A stretch of DNA of 64,000 nt from Zanthoxylum bungeanum (lineage: Eukaryota > Streptophyta > Magnoliopsida > Sapindales > Rutaceae), in assembly GCA_019454045.1 (NCBI GenBank), contig SKCR01006527.1:248001-312000 (forward strand). Direction: 5' to 3'. Made by a program: the position numbers and the translations under genes. Position 1 is the stretch's first letter. Each line of letters begins with the position of its first letter. Below, one piece after another: positions 48,673 to 59,768 of the stretch. The notes below the pieces were generated by a model that was given only the letters and a program-made list of their open reading frames with translations, was not told where the DNA came from and made no database searches.

Positions 48673-49872
48673 TCATGTTACACTAATAGCTCCGATCAGA
48701 AGATCACGCATACATAATTTCCTTTGATCCAACGGCGTCGGAGCTGCCAGTGAAAGCTCCAAATCAGGTGGTGGTGCACTTGCAGCTCTCAGAATTTTTA
48801 AATTTAAAGAAGCTGCAGTCTGAAAGTTGAACCATTTAGGCATTGAATTGTTGTAAGTCGAAGCCAAATCAGAATCACATATTTTGTTTCCATTACTTGG
48901 GGTATTAGCCTTTGTTGCCTTCAATACAAACCCACTAAGATTTGAAGGCTCACTCGGCTTAATTTGATGATGAAGAAGCAATTTATTTGAGAATTTATTA
49001 TCCCTTCCCACCTGCTATATATATATATATATATATATAACAAGTTAGAAAAAGATTAATGTTAGATAAATTTGCTTCACTAAAAAGCTTAAATAATAAT
49101 ACAAAAAGACGAGGCGGTATCATTATTATAATTACATCAAAGATACTGGGGCGGCGTTTTCTTTTGATGTGGCATTTCTGTCTGAGAAAATATTTTTGTG
49201 CATGACTAGCTACTTGTGTTGGAGTTCTTGTGGTAACAAAATTCTTGGAGATGCCTCTCCAGTCACCCTTGCCTAGCTTTTCTAGTCCTATTAGAAACAC
49301 CTTGTGCTCCTCTTCAGTCCATGGCACTCCTGAAAATTCACCAATCATTATTAAAAAAAGGAAAACGATTAATTTAGTCCCAATGTAGAGAAAAGAACAT
49401 CTAGATCCATAAGGTTTGTTCTAGCTAATATATATATATATATATATAAATACCCTCTTATTGTTCCAGAAATAGTCATATAATCTCTTTAAATTTGTTT
49501 AAAAAAATGATCAGTATGTGTAACCATTACTGAAAATGACCATTTCCCCAAATTATACTAACCCTTTTTGTGGGATTGGGCAGGTGAAATGAGGCCATCA
49601 GAGATATAACCATTGGAGACTTTATGGGTGAGACAAGTTGATGAAGAAGGTGAAGAAGATGATGATGATGATACTGGAAAGCAATCTGTGCTAAGACTCT
49701 TTGTCAGTGGCAGCAGAGAAGATGAATTTGAAGATAAAGCAAGCCGTACACCAAAAAGCTTAAGCCCTCCTCCTTCAAGAGAAGTAGTGCTTCTGCTTTT
49801 CAGATTATTTTGAAAGCTGCAGGTTCTTGAATTGTGGCCTGTGTTTCCACAATGTGAGCATTTCCTGCCCAT
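48673..49872 (-). CDS. SHAQKYF-type MYB-related repressor (KUA1/MYBS3-like), 3 exons
   Basis: Exons on the minus strand are 49872-49563, 49329-49136 and 49011-48673. The introns are GT-AG, and the product is 280 aa. In order it has an N-terminal zinc knuckle C5-x2-C8-x4-H13-x4-C18 ([18 protein letters not shown]), a KLFGVRL motif (38-44), and a serine-rich linker. A single MYB-like repeat starts VPWTEEEH (105-112) and contains SHAQKYF (145-151). The C-terminal EAR-type motif LELSL (252-256) predicts transcriptional repression. Family members are nuclear factors binding TATCC/I-box elements in sugar, ABA or leaf-growth responses. I chose the ATG at 49872 to give the conserved MGRK start; another in-frame ATG at 49878 is possible. 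A TA microsatellite fills the start of intron 2's 3' side (49017-49038). Confidence 0.92.
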
Positions 49873-49967
49873 TCTCATCAATATAACACAAACACAAAAA
49901 CAACTTATTCTGCAGAAACCAACCACTGAATAATAATAATAATAGCGAATGGGATTATTGTTAGTTG

Positions 49968-49975
49968 TTTATATA
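49968..49975 (-). promoter_or_regulatory. Candidate TATA box of the MYB gene
   Basis: The minus strand reads TATATAAA about 96-103 bp upstream of the ATG, a plausible distance for a short 5' UTR. Confidence 0.5.
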
Positions 49976-50910
49976 ATGGTGTGCTTGGCTTGGATGAATA
50001 ATTAATAAAATATTAGAGATATATTATATTATATATATATAGCTCTATGTTTTTGATTGGGTGACAATAAAATAATTAAAAAGCTTATCCAATGAAGGGC
50101 ACACAATTATAATTAAGGTGAGTATGTGGGGACCTAGTTCAGTAATTAATTTATTATTCTCGATTTGAACAAATTCATTCTCACAACTATTCATAGGAAA
50201 ACAATTAATTAATAGTATTGCTGATCATTTGAATTGTACCGTTACATACATGTATCTCTATTTATATGATAGTCCCAATGACAAATCGTGACCGTATGTC
50301 CTCAAGAATGGTAGTTTAGTGATGTAGGGTTCAAGATCTGATTTTGAGGTCCTGATTTTGAATTTAGAGAGTGCGTTTTTATAAGAGTTTGAGACAATCG
50401 AAAAATTTTACTTACTCCGTTTAAACCCGAAATGAATAATTTAACGGCGGGATTTTCAATGATTTAAAAAAAAAAAAAAATCGTGACCCGTATGATCAAA
50501 CTCATATGCTGACTTTTCTTTTGTTAAGAGAATAATCCGATGAAAATAGATATTGTATTAAATATATATGTTTATACCACTCTCAACTCATCAGGGTATG
50601 ATTAAACTAATCGCCTAATGTTTTCTTTGTCAAGGAAATATTTATATATCGGCTGATCAGAATATATCTTAAACTATATATATATATATATATATATAAA
50701 CGAATAATAATTAATTTCTCGTGAAGATGGATTTTTTTTTTTTTTTTACAAAAAATTTCAATACAACAAGTTTAGAACTCGTTCTAAACTCCTAATTGAA
50801 TCATCTAACAACTCAGGAATCCTAACTCAAGAACACATTAACTCAATAACTCTCTGCCTTGGGGTTCCTCGAGGGGAACCCCGAACCCTCCAACTCCCTC
50901 TGGCCAATTT
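49976..50910. other. MYB upstream intergenic DNA
   Basis: AT-rich, no gene seen. TA microsatellites lie near 50020-50040 and 50675-50698, and poly-T near 50731-50748. Confidence 0.5.
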
Positions 50911-52398
50911 CACCACTTCAAAAAAATAAGGGCTTTAGCGTCGAAAAATATGGACTAAAGTACAAATTTTGACGCTAAAGGTTATTAGCGTCGAAATAAA
51001 ATATTTCGACGCTAAAGTACAATACTTTGGGTCAAAAATATTTCGACGATAAATTGTAATTTTCGACACTAAAGCACGTATTTGGCGACAAATATTTTCG
51101 ACGCCTAAGGGTTGACCTTTAACGTCGAATATTTCAACGTTAAAGGTGATATAATATTAAAAAATATATATGCTTTTATTACTTTTAGCGTCGAATATTT
51201 CGATGCTAAAGGGTATAAGAAAATTATTATTATAAAATAATTGCAGACCAATTTCATTGTAAAAGTAATTAAATTTGTTATAAAAATTATTACGAATTAG
51301 TTATTAAAAATTATAATAATGATATTTTTATTGATATAAAAATAAAATTACAAAATTTATCACAAAAAATATATATATAATAATAAATAAAATAATAAAA
51401 TATAATTTTCTATATATTTTCTCCATCTTCACTTTCATATTTTTCATCTTCACTTTCATTTATTTTTCATTTTCTTCACTATCTTCATTTTCACCATTTC
51501 TTCATCTTCATATTCCCCTACAAAAAATAAATAAATAAATTAGATGTTAATATAAAATACAAAAAATCAAACACACTTGAGGAAAAAATAATTTTAGAGA
51601 GGATATAAGAGTATGAGAGAAAGAAAGTGACAATATGAGAAATGAAAGAGTAAATGAATTTATAGGAAAAAAATAACATTTAGCGACAAAATAGGCTTTT
51701 GTCGCTAAATGTTCTTAAATAGCAGAAATTATTTTCGCCAAAATTTTGATCTTTAGCGTCGAAAATTCTTCGCTGAATGTCAAAAATTTTAAATCTAATT
51801 GTATTAGAGGATAAATTGAAATTTTAAAAAGCGGGAATTCGAAAAATTTAATTTTACCCTTTAGCGTCGAATTATTTGACTTTAGCATCGAAATTTCATC
51901 GCTAAATGTCAAAAATTTTAAATCTATTTTTATTAGGGGATAAATTCAAATTTTAGAAAGCGGGAATTCGAAAAATTTAAATTTACCATTTAGAGTCAAA
52001 GTATTTGACTTTTAGAGTCGAAAATTCGTCGCTAAATATCAAAAATTTAAATTTAATTTTATTAGGTGATAAATTCAAATTTTAGAATGGGGAATTCGAA
52101 AAATTTAAAATTAACCTTTAGCGTCGAAATAACGGTTTGACGCTAAAGGGTTTCAAATTTAAATTTCGAAGCTAAAATGTCCACCATTTAGCGTCAAATT
52201 TCCATTTCGAAGCTAGAAGGTCCACCATTTAGCATTGAAATTTTTTTTGACGCTAAAGGGTCCACTCTTTGGCGTCAAATTTAAATTTTGACGTTAAATG
52301 GTGGACCCTTTAGCATCGAATCAAGGATCCGACGCTAAAGGGTTTATTATCGTCAAAAAAAAATTTTGACGCTAAATATCTCTTTTGTTGTAGTGCAC
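50911..52398. mobile_element. Non-autonomous CACTA (En/Spm) element
   Basis: The body is 50914-52395 (1482 bp), with the 3-bp duplication cac at 50911-50913 and 52396-52398. Ends are CACTTCAAAAAAATAAG and, on the other strand, CACTACAACAAAAGAG. Subterminal zones are packed with tttagcgtcgaaa motifs in both orientations (about 50935-51210 and 51665-52380), typical transposase-binding repeats. There is no transposase ORF. It lies about 1 kb upstream of the MYB gene. Confidence 0.88.
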
Positions 52399-54883
52399 AT
52401 TCCCCTCCGACTGCACCTCCGGTCTGCGCGTGTACACACGCGAATAAGAATATATATATATATATATGCTAGAAAAAAACTCTCCTCAAGGGGGAGTTTT
52501 TGCTCTCCCTCAAGTGTTCTTCCGGGATTTCTTAAGGAGGAATTTGGAATTGATTTACAAATTAATGAAAATTTTGGCTTGTTAATGATGTCATTTTGCT
52601 TTGCCTTCGCTAAATAAAGAATATGAAAATCAAAATATGTCCACACTAAATCAATGTCTGGCCACACCACTGCAAATTAAAGATGACAAAAATTCTCATG
52701 GCGATGGGGGCTTACGAGGCCCAATACGTTATGGGCATGTAAGATGAAAATTTTATATACTCGTTAGTTGGATGAGTCGAATATTGATATTGACATTCTC
52801 ATTTAAATAGAGATAAAATTTTCGTGTAAACAAAAACATGCATTGGGTCTGGTACATTATGAGTGAATAAGGGGATAATTTTCGAACTCGAATATTGACA
52901 TCACAACCCATTACCATTCCTACCGGAAACAACTCTCAAACTTATGAGCTAACTTAACAGTATGAGTATCCTTAATTCCTTATATTGATGGTCGAAAAAT
53001 GGAAGCTAGTCTTTTATATATGCATAGTTAATTAATAACCAGAACAATTTTCTTTATACGTAGTGTAGTGTAGTGTAGTTATAATTTACTTGTATGAAAA
53101 GCGCTTTTTCATTCAATTTGGGGTGGTTATAATTTAAAAGTCACTGACCTAGAAACTTGGAAATTTTCGTCATTGAATGGAATGCTCTTTACTGCAAATA
53201 TAAGGGAAGGTTTTGATAGGACAATGCAACATAAAATATAAATCCTGAATTAATCTATGCCGTTAAATTAAATTAAATTAAGGGCACGTTTAGATTATGG
53301 GCCGTACAGATTAAGACATTATGATAATAGTTGTTGAGGAGGCACCAAGCCAAAGTGGGTAGCTGAAATGACTTAGAAAACGGGATAAGAAAAAAAGAAA
53401 AATATTAAATGTGATGTTGATCAACCAACACCATTTTAGTTGAAAATTTTGCTAGTTATATTTGTGTGTATATATTATATGGTTCATAAATTGGCACCCA
53501 AATTAAATAAAATATTTACATAATTATGTAAGATAGCCAAAACTAATTAAAACTTATCGGTTCTTGGATTCTGAGATGAAAAATTTAGTCCTAAATAAGA
53601 TAATGCAACCTCACTGTGTTCTTTTGAAGAGCAACATGCCCCAAAACTGCTACAAGCCCTATATTTTTACTCATTAAATGTTTTTTTTTTTTACAGGTAC
53701 ATATAAAATTTTCATACTCATTGATTAAAAAGATTGGATATAGGTATTTATATTGCCGTATCATATATAATCCGTTGCCATAAAGATAATCTTTATGTGC
53801 GAAAAAAACAAACAATGGTTATATGAGGACATTTTTTAGACTCTAATTGTAATTTGAGCATTATGAATTGGGTACAATATTTTATTATTTGAATAATAAT
53901 ATGGGTATATGTAGGCGACTAAGAAAGCTTTAGCAATATGATAAAATTGTAAATTTGTGTGTGTGCATGAACCTATAGAATAAATGTAAACTTTATATGG
54001 CCATCGATAAGCCAACAAACCCTCTTCATTTAAAACATTTTAAATGAAGAAAAGGATTCCTCTAAAGTCTAAACTCTAAAGCAGAGTTTCATTTCATTAA
54101 TGTTTTTCTTTTGGTTTTTATCTAACCCAATGACTTTTGAAGAAAGAGATTTTGATTTCCTAAAGAGGTAAGCTACTAACATATATAAACAAACCGTGAA
54201 AGAGATTAGGAAATTAATTAATTAAATTAGTTGAGATTATGGGTATACTTAACTTTTAAATCTATGTCCATCTCAATGTTTCCTCCTCCATACTTTTACT
54301 TCATTCATTGGCTAAATGGTTTCTGTTTTCCATTTTTCATTGTATCTATGGGCCCAAGCCGAGTTGATGAATTCTTTTACTAATGATGTAATTTTCTTTT
54401 CTGGTCTCAAACAGAGTAGGTAAAATCCCGGTTGTCTTAGGCTCTTACAAGAAACGCACTCCCTGAATTCAAACACAAGACTTCAAGGTGAGATTCTGAG
54501 CACTACATCATCAAGTCAAGCCCTTTGGTGATACTAATGATGTACATTGATTATTGGAAACGACCAATGATATAGAGCAAAAAAGACTAAAAGAGGGGGA
54601 AAAAACACCATCAAATTGGTAATAATTTTGATATTTTTTAATTTTATTTTAGTTTAATTTATCATTTTGATGATAATTAATCATGTTTTAGTCTCCTTAT
54701 CATTTCTTTTGGAAACGATTAAAACCCTTTCATGGAATATATTATTATCATTTTATGTTCTAATTAAACCTATCAAAACTCTATCCTGTTAAAAAAAATT
54801 ATTATTATCTAATATTATATGTATTTTACCATTTTATTATTTTATACTTTAAAATATTAATCGATCAATATGCACTTAGTATA
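52399..54883. other. Intergenic DNA between CACTA and the LOG-carrying element
   Basis: No gene seen in 2.5 kb. There is a TA run near 52451-52467 and a tagtg microsatellite near 53060-53077. The right border (54883/54884) is the abrupt start of a truncated LTR. Confidence 0.5.
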
Positions 54884-55122
54884 GCCACGTCAGCATCAAT
54901 CATTGACTCTCTTATACCTATCTGACACGTGGCGGATAAGAATCTGAATCAGCCAATCACAAGCCGCCACATGTCACAATAATTGAGCCCCAACCACCTT
55001 GCCACGTGTCACCTTATCACCTTATCCAGAATCTGCAGCCGACGAACCAGAGCGTGCCACGTCGACAAAACGGACGTCGCGACGCGAGCTGGGCATCGCG
55101 ACGCGCGACCCTTACTAACGCC

Positions 55123-55130
55123 TATAAATA
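55123..55130 (+). promoter_or_regulatory. TATA box of left LTR
   Basis: TATAAATA, conserved at 61346-61353 in the right LTR and nearly so in the solo LTR. This is the probable promoter for the element RNA covering the gag-like and LOG reading frames. Confidence 0.65.
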
Positions 55131-55433
55131 GAGCGCGAAATTCCAGTTTCAGTTGTACCATTCTCTCTCACTTCTTTGATGTAAAGAGGGAGTTTATCTC
55201 TCTAGTTTCTTTTAGTTTTTAGTTTTTAGTTTTGTAAATAATTTTAATTACGTTTTGTAATAATAGTAATTTACTTTCTTACTTTTTACAATTTTTACTA
55301 TTCACCATGAGGAGGTAACTTCCCCAGCTAGGGTGAAAGGTAATTCTTTTACTGTTATTATTTAGATTAATCTCCCTTAAAAATAATATATTCACTATTT
55401 AAAATATTGACTTAAAAAGGATACCGCCAGATT

Positions 55434-55615
55434 GGTCGGTTGGTAATTCATTTTAATCTGGTTTAAACCTGACTAATCAAGGATACCGCCAGATTGGTCG
55501 GTTGGTAATTAAATTTTCTTACCGCCTATATGGCAGGTTTATTTTGGTTCCGCCTTTATGGCTGGTTGGACTTAATTTGACTTAATCAGGTTACCGCCTA
55601 TATGGTTGGTTGGTA
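55434..55615 (+). repeat. ccgcc...ggttgg tandem units in LTR
   Basis: About five loose units each join (a)ccgcc, an 8-10 bp spacer with atat or agattgg, and ggttgg. The same array is at 61640-61830 and, diverged, in the solo LTR at about 15390-15515. It lies downstream of the TATA box and so within the transcribed LTR. Confidence 0.6.
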
Positions 55616-56538
55616 AAATAATCACAAGTTAATATATTATATTAAGGGAGATATCTAAATAGTAAATAGTAAAAGTTGGTCATTTTACCTTAGCATTTTA
55701 TTTTATTTTACTTTTCAGCTTTTACTTTATGTATTTTACTTTTCAGCATTTTTACTTTATGTCTTTTACTTTTAAGTTTTTACTAGCCCTAGTTATGTGT
55801 TAGTTATATGGGGTTGTGATGAATTCTAATATAACCGGTTTATAAGGGGTTATTTTATAGTTTGGGTAATTTAAAGGTTTACTTATTAAGTCTTAAACTT
55901 AATGCTTCTTGTTGTCTGATCACCAATAAGATTGATGTGGTAAATCTAAAATGAACTAGACATATGGATTTTAGGTTTCAGCCTTAGACTTAATAGCCCA
56001 CGATCTTCCTTGAGGATAAATAACTCTTTAATAGATTTCCTTACATGATAGACATATACCTGTCGGGCGGGGGTATCCATAATTGGAACTTAAACTTAAT
56101 GAATCCAGATAATTTGGTTGACATAGACATATGGTTCAATTGGGTTAAACTGGGTATTTGCGTCTGACCATCGACAGAGGCTTTCGCATAATTTCGTGTT
56201 CCAGGTTAGTAAACCGATTTATTACACAAACATAAAATAATCACTTCATCTTTTAAAAGATATTAGAAAGATTCACAACCTAGATCTTTGTGTCTTTTGT
56301 TAGTTTCCTTAGTATTTTCTTTTGTCTTTTTATTTATTTATTTATTTAGCAAATCTACAATCAACCAAATCAATCAAACAATCATTCTCTTCTCCATTTA
56401 ATTAGATATTTGTAAATAAATAGATTCAACAATTAATAACAGTAGGAATTAAGTCCTTGTGGGATCGATATTTTTATACTACTTGAACGATACGTGCGCT
56501 TGCGTTATACGCGTGTGATTACGCACCGGTCAAGTTTT

Positions 56539-56556
56539 TGGCGCCGTTGCCGGGGA
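56539..56556 (+). other. tRNA-Asp primer-binding site
   Basis: TGGCGCCGTTGCCGGGGA matches 18 nt complementary to the 3' end of plant tRNA-Asp. It begins six bases after the LTR. Confidence 0.9.
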
Positions 56557-56668
56557 CTTATTTTTCTTGAGTTATTAATTTTGAAGCTATCTAATTTACT
56601 TGTATATAATTTTCTTTATTTTTATCTGTAATTTTTATTTATTTCTTTTGTTTTCAGGTGATTGAAAA

Positions 56669-57970
56669 ATGGAACATTATTGGGAGATTAAGAGATCACG
56701 AGCTTTAGTAGAAGATATACCCCAAATCTGGGAGCAACAGTCCGATTTTCTGAGGCCTGTTATCCAGCCCAACAATTATCACTGGATGCCAGAACCAAGC
56801 AATACCACATTTGCTCAACAAGACGCAATGATGAGATGTGCCATATGTAATGGTAACCACTCTAGAGATTATTGCGAATACAACTACCATCCAGGGTGGC
56901 AGAGCTATCAAGATCCTTCATGGTATGACGAGCCATCACATTTCACAGAACCACATTTTCCATCTTATCCACCACCCACCTACAATGATCTTCATCAACA
57001 ATCAGAACAATCAGAAGAAGATCAGATGATTGACATGCTCAAAGATGTGTTCAAGAAACGAGATGAAAAGTTGGATACAATGCTTGAAACATTCCAGAAT
57101 CAACTCGAAAGTATTCAGAGACAAACAACATCCATTCAGAGGATGACAGATCAAGTGAGACAATTAACAGAAAACCAGAACTTCATACCTCAAGAAGCAT
57201 TTTTAGATGACACTGATGAAGCCTTCGAGTACCCAGAGATCCACAATGATACCTTAACAGAGGAGGAGGCTGAGCAGTATCAACAACCAGAGGTATCAGT
57301 TCAGGAACCCAAACCAAAAAAGTCTATGTTTAATTTCTATTATTCAGACTCTGACAAGGATGAAGAAGCTGAGCTGTTTTTACCAACTGCACCAACAAAT
57401 GAGGATGAAATTCTGTATCCTCAAAATGAAGATCTTGGAGATTGCTTTGCACTGATGTTTGAAGAAGATCTACCTGAACCATCCATTCCAGTCGTATCAG
57501 AGGATGAATACCTAATGTCAGAAACATATTTACATCCTCAGGCAGATACTTATGGAGCATGCATTTCACAGATAACGGATGAAAAGTTGAATACGGAAAT
57601 TTTAAAATTCATCTGTGAAGAAAAGGTGGAGCAAGAAGCAAAGCAAATGGAGGAGAAAATGTCTGAACTTATTAAAGATCCAGAGCATTCAGAAGAAACA
57701 TCACTGTTTTGGGGAGTACAATTTAGAGATATCACCCGGAAGCTTGATAGAATGGAACTTCCATTCAAGGTCAAGCACCATACGAGACCTCCTGATTTTA
57801 TTTCTTTCTTTTCAGGAACCACTGGAGCAATAAAGGTTAAAAAGGTGGCACAAGCACTGAATGAGACAAAATATTTTTTGCCACTTTACCGTTGGAATAG
57901 ACCCTTCAAAAGCAACGCTCACGGGATTGTCTTTAATCAGACATCCAAAACGACGCTGAAACCTCCTTGA
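56669..57970 (+). CDS. Gag-like protein of non-autonomous retrotransposon
   Basis: An intact 433-codon ORF begins 136 bp after the LTR. Residues 57-69 form a zinc knuckle C-x2-C-x3-H-x4-C (CAICNGNHSRDYC), the spacing seen in Athila/Tat-type Gag. A predicted coiled coil follows at about 115-170 (MLKDVFKKRDEKLDTMLET onward). Then comes a long acidic low-complexity region (about 190-350) and a basic C-terminus (about 370-433). The N-terminal capsid-like part of Gag is missing or unrecognisable. There is no fused protease or polymerase. Just after the stop, ggaggcaaccc (about 58024) is a phrase common in the 3' non-coding part of such Gypsy elements. An open frame this long in an otherwise stop-rich element suggests youth or selection. 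Its exact role is inferred. Confidence 0.75.
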   Translation: MEHYWEIKRSRALVEDIPQIWEQQSDFLRPVIQPNNYHWMPEPSNTTFAQQDAMMRCAICNGNHSRDYCEYNYHPGWQSYQDPSWYDEPSHFTEPHFPSYPPPTYNDLHQQSEQSEEDQMIDMLKDVFKKRDEKLDTMLETFQNQLESIQRQTTSIQRMTDQVRQLTENQNFIPQEAFLDDTDEAFEYPEIHNDTLTEEEAEQYQQPEVSVQEPKPKKSMFNFYYSDSDKDEEAELFLPTAPTNEDEILYPQNEDLGDCFALMFEEDLPEPSIPVVSEDEYLMSETYLHPQADTYGACISQITDEKLNTEILKFICEEKVEQEAKQMEEKMSELIKDPEHSEETSLFWGVQFRDITRKLDRMELPFKVKHHTRPPDFISFFSGTTGAIKVKKVAQALNETKYFLPLYRWNRPFKSNAHGIVFNQTSKTTLKPP

Positions 57971-58502
57971 CATATGGATTTCAGTCACGTCTGGCTGAAG
58001 ATGAAAAATTTAGCGCTATCAGGGAGGCAACCCATGCAATTTTTTGTAATTTCTATTTTTATATTTTGTGTATACATGTTGTAGAGTTTTTAATTTTGTG
58101 TGTTATTTTTGTAGGAAAAAGCACAGACAGAGCATTTTAAGACAGAAGGAATGGTGTTTGGCAATCACAAAGAAGAGAGACAATTCATTATTGATGGCTG
58201 AGTAAAGAATTAATTCTTGAGACGCATCTTTATGAATTTATACTAAGCTAGTGGCGTATTGCGTACACAATTCCATTGCCTTAATTATTGCTTTGATTTG
58301 CTTTTCAGTTGTAATTATCTTTATTTTTGTAGACATGATCCAGATTTTTTGACCTTTCATGATTTGTTTTATTATTTAGCTAAAAATCGTCATTTGGAAT
58401 ATACTAGTGCTATTATTACTCACCCTTTTTCAGGTACTATAAATTTAGCCCGTCATTGCACTTTTGAAGGCATCCGGAGTTGAGAAAGAAATACATATAA
58501 AA

Positions 58503-59154
58503 ATGGAAGCCACTTCAAGAAGACGAGTTGAAAATATCTGCGTGTTTTGCGGTACTAGTGTTGGTACTAAGCCACAATACGTAGAAGCAGCACATGAATT
58601 GGGTCGAGTCTTAGCTGCAAGGAATATGCACTTAGTATATGGCGGAGGCAATCTTGGACTTATGGGGATCATTTCAAAGGCCGTACAAGAAGGAGGCAGT
58701 CATTTTTTGGGAATCATCCCAAAACCCTTGGCACAAGCAAATCTTATTGAACCATCAAACGGAGAGGAACTGATCGTGCCAGGTATGTCTGAACGACTGG
58801 TAGAAATGATTAACCGTGTTGATGCTTTTATTGCTTTGTCAGGTGGCTTGGGCACATTGGAGGAAATTTTTATAGTACTATCTTGGGCGAACCTGAACTT
58901 ACACCAGAAACCGCTTGGACTGTACAACGTTGATGAATTTTATGATTTTATTTGTTTTTCTTGATGATGCCTGAAGAAATGGGTTCGTGTTAAAACCTTT
59001 AAAAGAACTCCTCTTTACTGCCAGAACTGCTCCGGATCTAATAGACCAACTCTTAGCCTATGAACCACAAGTTGACCCTGTCCTTTCAAAGATAAATTTG
59101 TCCGAAGACGATCGCGGTAAGAGGCGTCAGATTAATCTGGATCTTAACATTTAA
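58503..59154 (+). pseudogene. LOG: Captured LONELY GUY-like cytokinin phosphoribohydrolase, frameshifted
   Basis: LOG enzymes hydrolyse cytokinin riboside 5'-monophosphates to free active cytokinin. From ATG 58503 an intact frame of 153 codons (to 58964) shows CVFCGTSVGTKPQY (13-26), the nucleotide-binding VYGGGNLGLMG (45-55), GIIPKPL, the PGMSERLVEM segment with R98, and SGGLGTLEE (113-121). In typical LOGs the last motif is PGGxGTxxE, so Pro is replaced by Ser; and the usual R-K pair is R98-L99. Near 58950 a one-base shift diverts the frame. The family-like C-terminus continues in another frame (FLDDA, one TGA, then GFVLKPLKELL to KRRQINLDLNI) and ends at TAA 59154. Family length is about 210-220 aa. 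No introns are seen, although plant LOG genes usually have several, so capture was probably from mRNA. Confidence 0.85.
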
Positions 59155-59722
59155 TTTCCTGTAGAATTTCGGCTAACCAGGTATTATCTTCTAAACTCTT
59201 CTTTTACTGTTTAAGACATTTGGGACAATGTCTCATTTAGGTTTGGGGGAGGAATTAGTTGATCAGTACCTTATTTTTAGTTTGTGTGTTATTTTTATTT
59301 TTAGTCCTAAATTTTTTGAAAAATACAAAAAAAAAAAATTGAAAAATTTTCAAAAATTACAAAAAAATTTGCGTTTTTGTGTTTTTATTTTTACTAAAAA
59401 TGTGAAATTGGTAAAAGATAGCTGAGTAAGGAGTTTCCACTCCTGAGACGTATCTCAAACCATTTTTTTAAACAAGTTAATTTTTGTTTATTTCATTTTA
59501 AATTATTTAATTTGTGAATTCTCCATAAAATTGACTAAAACGGATTTTCATATACTCAGTTAGCAGATATTATCAACATGCATAGTAACATACAGACATG
59601 AGCTATAATTGAAAAGTTTTTAATATTCAGTGCTCTAATTTAATTGGAGGAAGCATCTCAAAAAGTGATGGAGTAAAATATATATATATATATAATATAT
59701 ATATAATATATATATATAATAT

Positions 59723-59768
<46 letters not shown>

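Larger units (their letters stand above)
54884..56532 (+). repeat. Left LTR (5'-truncated) of LOG-carrying element
   Basis: Collinear with 61107-62755. It contains a TATA box TATAAATA at 55123-55130, G-boxes at 54926-54931 and 55003-55008, and tandem ccgcc...ggttgg units (55434-55610). The 551 bp missing at its start include four of the G-boxes of the intact copy. The TATA box is kept. Confidence 0.9.

Noticed and set aside
58503..59154. LOG as an ordinary host gene
   Set aside because: It has no introns, a frameshift and a stop, and lies between a retrotransposon PBS/gag-like ORF and its PPT, inside matching LTRs.
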